A DNA stretch of 12,087 nt from Lentisphaeria bacterium (GTDB lineage: Bacteria > Verrucomicrobiota > Lentisphaeria > Oligosphaerales > Oligosphaeraceae). The notes beneath the pieces are model-generated. The model ran no database searches. It was not told where the DNA came from and worked only from the letters and a program-made list of their open reading frames with translations. The stretch is taken from assembly GCA_016303095.1 (NCBI GenBank), contig JAEDMH010000068.1, positions 1 to 12,087 on the forward strand, given 5' to 3'. Within the stretch, counting starts at the first letter, position 1. Each line of letters begins with the position of its first letter. Shown piece after piece: positions 11,775 through 12,087 of the stretch. The position numbers and the translations under genes are program-made.

Positions 11775-12087
11775 ATGGCCAACGAATACACCCTAAAACT
11801 CAATATTGTCGCCGATGGAAGACAGGCCATCGCCGAGGCGGAGAAGGTCGTGAAGGCCGTTTCCGCCCAGGCGTCCAAGGGATCCACGGAGCAGGCGGAG
11901 AAAGGGAAGCCGCAGGACAACCAGGGCAATGCGCTCCAGGAGCGTCTCGACATGGCCAAGAGAGCCCTCCAGGAGCGTCTGGACATGGCCAAGAGAGCCC
12001 TCCAGGAGCGAATCGACATGGAGAGGAAGGTTCTCCAGGAGCGAATCGACATGGAGAGGAAGGTTCTCCAGGAGCGAATCGACATGG
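11775..12087 (+). CDS. Tail tape measure protein, N-terminal part (runs off the window)
   Basis: The ATG at 11775 has GGGGA (11762-11766) eight bases upstream and AAGGA directly before it. The first 104 residues are visible and the frame is open at the edge. The opening MANEYTLKLNIVADGRQAIA and EAEKVVKAVSAQA is typical of tape measure N-termini, with one beta strand and then a long helix. From residue 54 the chain becomes an exact 11-residue repeat, LQERLDMAKRA then LQERIDMERKV, at least four units and part of a fifth. Hendecad repeats favour straight or slightly right-handed coiled coils. Tape measure length sets tail length, so the repeat number could matter. It follows the chaperone frames, the standard position. 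Confidence 0.78.
   Translation, partial: MANEYTLKLNIVADGRQAIAEAEKVVKAVSAQASKGSTEQAEKGKPQDNQGNALQERLDMAKRALQERLDMAKRALQERIDMERKVLQERIDMERKVLQERIDM
11934..12087 (+). repeat. 33-bp coding tandem repeat in the tape measure gene
   Basis: Four full 33-base units start at 11934, 11967, 12000 and 12033, with 22 bases of a fifth from 12066 to the window end. Units 1 and 2 differ at one base, units 3 and 4 are identical, and the two pairs differ mainly at the middle and end. The period keeps the reading frame and encodes hendecads beginning LQER. The near identity at DNA level points to recent duplication, and the array continues beyond the window. Confidence 0.95.

Noticed and set aside
11495..12085. 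- strand open frame with repeated MSIRSWR-like units opposite the tape measure start
   Set aside because: It is the antisense of the 33-base repeat; the + strand reading has a start signal, tape measure position and coiled-coil character.

Overview
The window reads as part of the late (head and tail) gene cluster of a temperate Mu-like phage or prophage. It comes from a bacterium of fairly high GC with strong GGAGG-type ribosome binding sites; the sequence alone does not name the host. Nearly every gene lies on the + strand, tightly packed or overlapping. Both window ends lie inside exact short tandem repeats, so this may be a whole assembly contig broken at repeats.

Layout: positions 1-1286 hold small accessory genes: the tail of an Ala/Glu/Arg-rich helical protein, an unknown protein, a helix-turn-helix protein that may switch on late genes, and two more small unknowns. 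Positions 1267-3817 hold the packaging motor: small terminase, then an unusual AT-richer gene (1776-2294), then large terminase. Positions 3910-8757 form the head module: a Mu gp29-like (DUF935) portal, a second AT-richer gene (5718-6101), about 315 bases without a credible gene, a Mu gpI-like protease with a nested scaffold start, a small head decoration-like protein and a Mu gpT-like major capsid protein. Positions 8764-11758 carry connector and tail genes: gp36-like, tail completion, gp37-like, two small tail or tube candidates, and a tail assembly chaperone with a -1 frame extension. The tape measure gene starts at 11775 and runs off the end. No sheath gene is seen between the gp37-like gene and the chaperones, which fits a long non-contractile tail (inference).

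The most interesting signal is a pair of look-alike cassettes inserted after the small terminase and after the portal. Each has (i) an AT-richer protein gene in the -1 frame relative to its upstream neighbour, with the shared motif (P/H)R(E/K)DNGQF, which resembles the 'PRDxxGxF' linkers that precede toxin payloads in phage head proteins; (ii) a strong hairpin at the 3' end that is a canonical intrinsic terminator only when read on the - strand; (iii) a non-coding spacer of about 160 or 315 bases with a - strand promoter candidate; and (iv) a downstream structural gene with no ribosome binding site. I infer two toxin-like payload genes, each paired tail-to-tail with a possible - strand small RNA. 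The MuF-like minor head gene expected between portal and protease is absent, and the second cassette sits in its place.
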